A DNA stretch of 64,000 nucleotides from positions 6,771,264 through 6,835,263 of the forward strand of contig NC_092583.1 in NCBI RefSeq assembly GCF_037975245.1. Direction: 5' to 3'. The position numbers and the translations under genes were made by a program. Below the pieces are notes generated by a model. The model searched no databases. It was not told the DNA's origin and was given only the letters and a program-made list of their open reading frames with translations. Below are positions 60,925-64,000 of this stretch, piece after piece. The first letter of the stretch is position 1. Each line of letters begins with the position of its first letter. Origin of the DNA: Apostichopus japonicus. Taxonomy: Eukaryota > Echinodermata > Holothuroidea > Aspidochirotida > Stichopodidae.

Positions 60925-61345
60925 TTAATTGATGATGACGTCAGCTCCTCAGTGCAGACCTAAATGTGTTCATTCATTGTTTTCATAAATTCTACAACTT
61001 AACCAGTACATGATGTTCTTTGATGAACTCCATAGAGCTTCATTTGATCATGACATTCAACAGCATTTTCTCTTGACAAATTTGTAATACATTGTAAATT
61101 GTCATCTGGGGCCATGGAAGTTCCATGTTTTCCCACTGAATTTTGTGTCGCATTTGAAGAACTGACTTAATAATCTGTGTATTAGACTCAATAGTCGAGT
61201 CACTTTAATTGATGAACTATGCTGTTAGAGGGTAAATTTGGTAAAGGTTTACAATAGATATAACCTGCATTGACTGAAGTGTTTTTAATGTTCAATAACA
61301 TATCAAAAATAAATTTTATGTCTAAAGTTATTCACTAACGTGGAG
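60925..61345 (+). repeat. Dispersed ~450-bp repeat, copy 3
   Basis: Starts near TGATGATGACGTCAGCTCCT and aligns in the same orientation with 31,440-31,900 and 23,930-24,420, including GACATTCAACA and the GAGTCACTTTAATTGATGAA region. The three copies differ by many substitutions, so the family is not young. Confidence 0.65.
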
Positions 61346-62959
61346 AGAGGGCAAATATCCTGTTATATCAACCTGTTAATTTAGTCTAGAATTTATAAGC
61401 TGGGGTCAACTTAAAACTAATCAAGGGACCCCGAAATTTCACCATGTACGTTATTTCCTCACTAATAGATCTAGCCTATATGCATAGCAACCGGAACTCT
61501 TTTTGTCTACATGTGTGCATTGTGGGGGAGAGGAAAGAGGGTTGGTAACATCTGTACGTGCATGATGCTGGGGTGGGGAGGGGGGGGGGGTATGTGTTAG
61601 TATGATTCATGGTACTATGTGTTATGTTGTACATGGGCATTAGAGAGAAACATTGTTCTGATGAGATTCACAGACGCACGCGAGCTTCATTGCTCAATTT
61701 TGGGGGAAATTTTTAGTATTACATAAGGGCCCATGCAGCCACAATAATGCCTGTAATAAATTTGAGCCTGTTTTATGAAACCTTGTATCATAAGCGTACT
61801 TCTTGAATAACTGAATTAATTCCTCCTGTTTTCCCGCAGTCGGTGGGCCCTTTTCAAAGTGGTCGTCGTATCTATAATAGTCACTTTTTCTACTATCCAG
61901 CCCCGCATTCGTACATCCGCCCAACTCGGAATCTACTTCAGAAAGCTGCACGGTTCCTTATTTGGTTAAATATCTAGATATTCTTGTCACTTTAGTTTCC
62001 CCTACAGTGGTAACCTCTCGAGGCATCCGGATATGCTTGATTAAATCCAGTGTTATACCCGTTAATTACCAATCACAAAATATCAAAATATTTTTGAACA
62101 AAATGAATTCACACTTCTTGAGCAGTATATATTTTGACGAAGCTGTCAGGAAGCTATTATTACAGCAACCATTTTCTTGTTCGAATGAAATGCACTATTT
62201 CGAGAGATGTTCTGATAAAGTTGGGCACGTTGCCGCATTTCAGCGGTATAACCCAATTACAGTCACACTGTATATTGGATGTCGTGTTGAGCTTTGGTCT
62301 GATGGTATAGTATCCTCCATGTAATTGCCCCATTGACTTACACACTAAATCTTCAAAGTAATATGGTCATCAAGTCCTCGTAGAAGTTAAACCTAAGCTA
62401 AACCCTATCTATCATTGGATAGCTGACAAGTTGGCAATTCATGTCACCATCAAGTTTCGCATCATGACCGTGAAGATTTTTCGGCTGTGAGAGCCTGAAG
62501 TTTTTGTCTCTTGTAAACAAACCCTCTTTACTCAGCAGTAAACAATTTTCGTACGCTGCTCCTGGGAGGCCTAGGGTGGTCTAAAATTGCCTCAATTGAC
62601 ACTAAATTTGTGCACCTTTATTACTTCCATATCCATATTATGTACTCTGACATTCATGCCACCAAAAAAAAGCAACCAGATTTTGTTTGATAACATATCA
62701 AAAGAGGTGTTCTCCCGATGCGGTTTGGCACTTTTACTAAGATAGGGAACACTCGGTCGGATTGACATATACACTTTATGGAGATGCCACCTGAAGCTAG
62801 CTGAAACACACAACTAGGTTATGGTAACATATTTTGCGTGGCTTGGTTGCATTTTATCTGGAACATTTTAGTTCAAGATTTCAGATGATCAAGTTCGGAT
62901 GTTCGGACCTGAAAAGATCGGATTATTACTGGATATAATGTTTTGCAAAGGAAGACAAA
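61346..62959. other. Intergenic DNA, nothing firmly recognised
   Basis: Two moderate frames overlap here, 61,694-61,951 on the minus strand and 61,962-62,324 on the plus strand. The minus one has a fairly protein-like composition (D-Y-Y-R-Y-D-D-H-F-E-K) but no domain I recognise. A G run lies at 61,576-61,590. Confidence 0.35.
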
Positions 62960-63106
62960 ATGAATAGGAGTGGAAGTGGGAGAATTGTTCGTTTCGCCGA
63001 TGATCTTAATTCCAGGTGGGACAACAGACTAGGTAGTTTCGGGGAGTCATCTGCACAGGATTACTCAGATTCCTCCAGCGAAGATGAAAGTGGTGTAAAA
63101 ACTACG
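62960..63106 (+). CDS. Probable first coding exon of an unidentified gene
   Basis: An ATG at 62,960 in a good context (ACAAAATG) opens 49 codons that end exactly in phase 0 at a GTAAGA donor (63,107). The encoded start M-N-R-S-G-S-G-R-I-V-R-F-A-D-D is followed by an acidic serine cluster (S-D-S-S-S-E-D-E-S). R-I-V-R-F fits the loose RVxF pattern used by partners to dock on protein phosphatase 1, but this short motif is common by chance. The other exons would lie beyond the window or in the unrecognised DNA to its end. Confidence 0.5.
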
Positions 63107-63429
63107 GTAAGACCTTGTTATACTTATAGCTTTAGTCAAATTTGAAAGTTAGGTCCAAATAGAAATCATGCAATATCGTTGCCTTTCATTGCACTTTCCC
63201 CTCTGACCTTATTTTCTGAAAGAAATGAGTGGTAAATTTCTGCGTCATAAAATTTTGACATTACACAGGTGGACCTGTAACTAAGTGTAACGTTAGTTGA
63301 CGGAGGTAGCAACGTGCTTCTACAAAACTTCACAATTCGTAGGTTAGGGAATACGGATAAAAGTACAGTATAGGCTTGACATACGCCCCAAAGGATTTGT
63401 CTTTAGTATTATGTAGGCCTAAAGTGTGT

Positions 63430-63540
63430 TGCGTCATGGTTTGCGACATGGAGAATGCAGTCGCGTAATTGGCCGAAACTAGGCTAGGGCTAGTAGTGTA
63501 ATTGGCCGAAACTAGCCTAGGCCTAGTAGTAGTAGCATGG
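63430..63540 (+). repeat. Short tandem duplication, ~42-bp unit
   Basis: GTAATTGGCCGAAACTAG followed by CCTAG and GCTAGTAGT motifs occurs twice in succession (about 63,465 and 63,498). It lies downstream of the putative first exon. Confidence 0.7.
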
Positions 63541-64000
63541 TGGGCTCATAATTGACGCACTTAAGGATTTGATCAACGATATCTATCAAGGAAATATCCA
63601 AATCACTCGACTGTATGTGTTTTTCATATGTGTAGTTCCTCAGAAATGTTATGATCTCAAAATATTTAAAGAGGTTATGAAATGGAAAAAAAATTCTTTC
63701 TCATCGTATTCTGTATACTCTCGTAGCTTTCCAATGATATCCAATTTGTGTCAAACTAAGCTTGCATCCTTGAGGAATAAACGATCAAAAATTCGAGGGT
63801 AATAAAAACTTTCGAAAAATTGTTGTATTAACGGTAATGCGGCGTGACATCAGTCGAGGAACTCAGCTCACTCCGAGACGCTATGTTTACATTCTTACAC
63901 ACAACATTACACTGTTGCAGCGCTCCGTAGTAATTAAGATTTGGAGTTTTGTTTTTACGTAAATTTATCTCGTTACTGTTAAATATGCTGAGCCGATATG

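Overview
This window is animal nuclear DNA, and the features below point to a marine invertebrate, most likely a deuterostome such as an echinoderm or hemichordate. The species assignment is inference. Coding sequence is sparse, AT-rich and split by GT-AG introns. Much of the rest is interspersed repeats with G-rich runs. Nothing suggests bacteria: there are no operons, no ribosome binding sites and no long open frames.

One conserved gene stands out. The plus-strand splicing factor CWC25 runs from 43,970 to 51,211 in eight visible exons and ends with a normal stop and poly(A) signal. Its N-terminal exons, about 65 residues, could not be found. About 4 kb downstream lies a U6 spliceosomal snRNA gene or close variant on the minus strand (55,535-55,641), with a TATA element at the usual pol III distance. 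A plausible first coding exon of an unidentified gene begins at 62,960.

From about 21.75 to 29.56 kb there is a large imperfect palindrome. Its arms carry two head-to-head copies of one two-exon coding gene of unknown function. They share a CpG-containing centre that may hold two divergent promoters. Each copy is broken by different small indels.

From 33,156 to 39,309 there is a 6.15 kb decayed DNA transposon with TTAA target duplications and 18-bp inverted ends. It carries a plus-strand gene for a P2X7-type ballast (cysteine-rich) domain and minus-strand exons, including a THAP-domain end. This fits a Kolobok-like element.

The rest is dominated by short non-autonomous elements with 8-bp target duplications (hAT-like): 1,407-3,494, 6,103-6,503, 16,183-16,740, 40,521-40,894, 52,668-54,279 (with 53,071-53,714 nested inside) and 57,351-57,757. 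Several families with different termini share one ~95-bp internal module that contains a small hairpin, seen ten times in the window. There are also a foldback element (41,015-41,644), a tRNA-derived SINE (10,575-10,888), tRNA-like fragments, two minisatellites, several microsatellites and a 376-bp tandem duplication (58,972-59,727). Apart from the spliceosomal connection of CWC25 and U6, which may be coincidence, the genes show no functional cluster.
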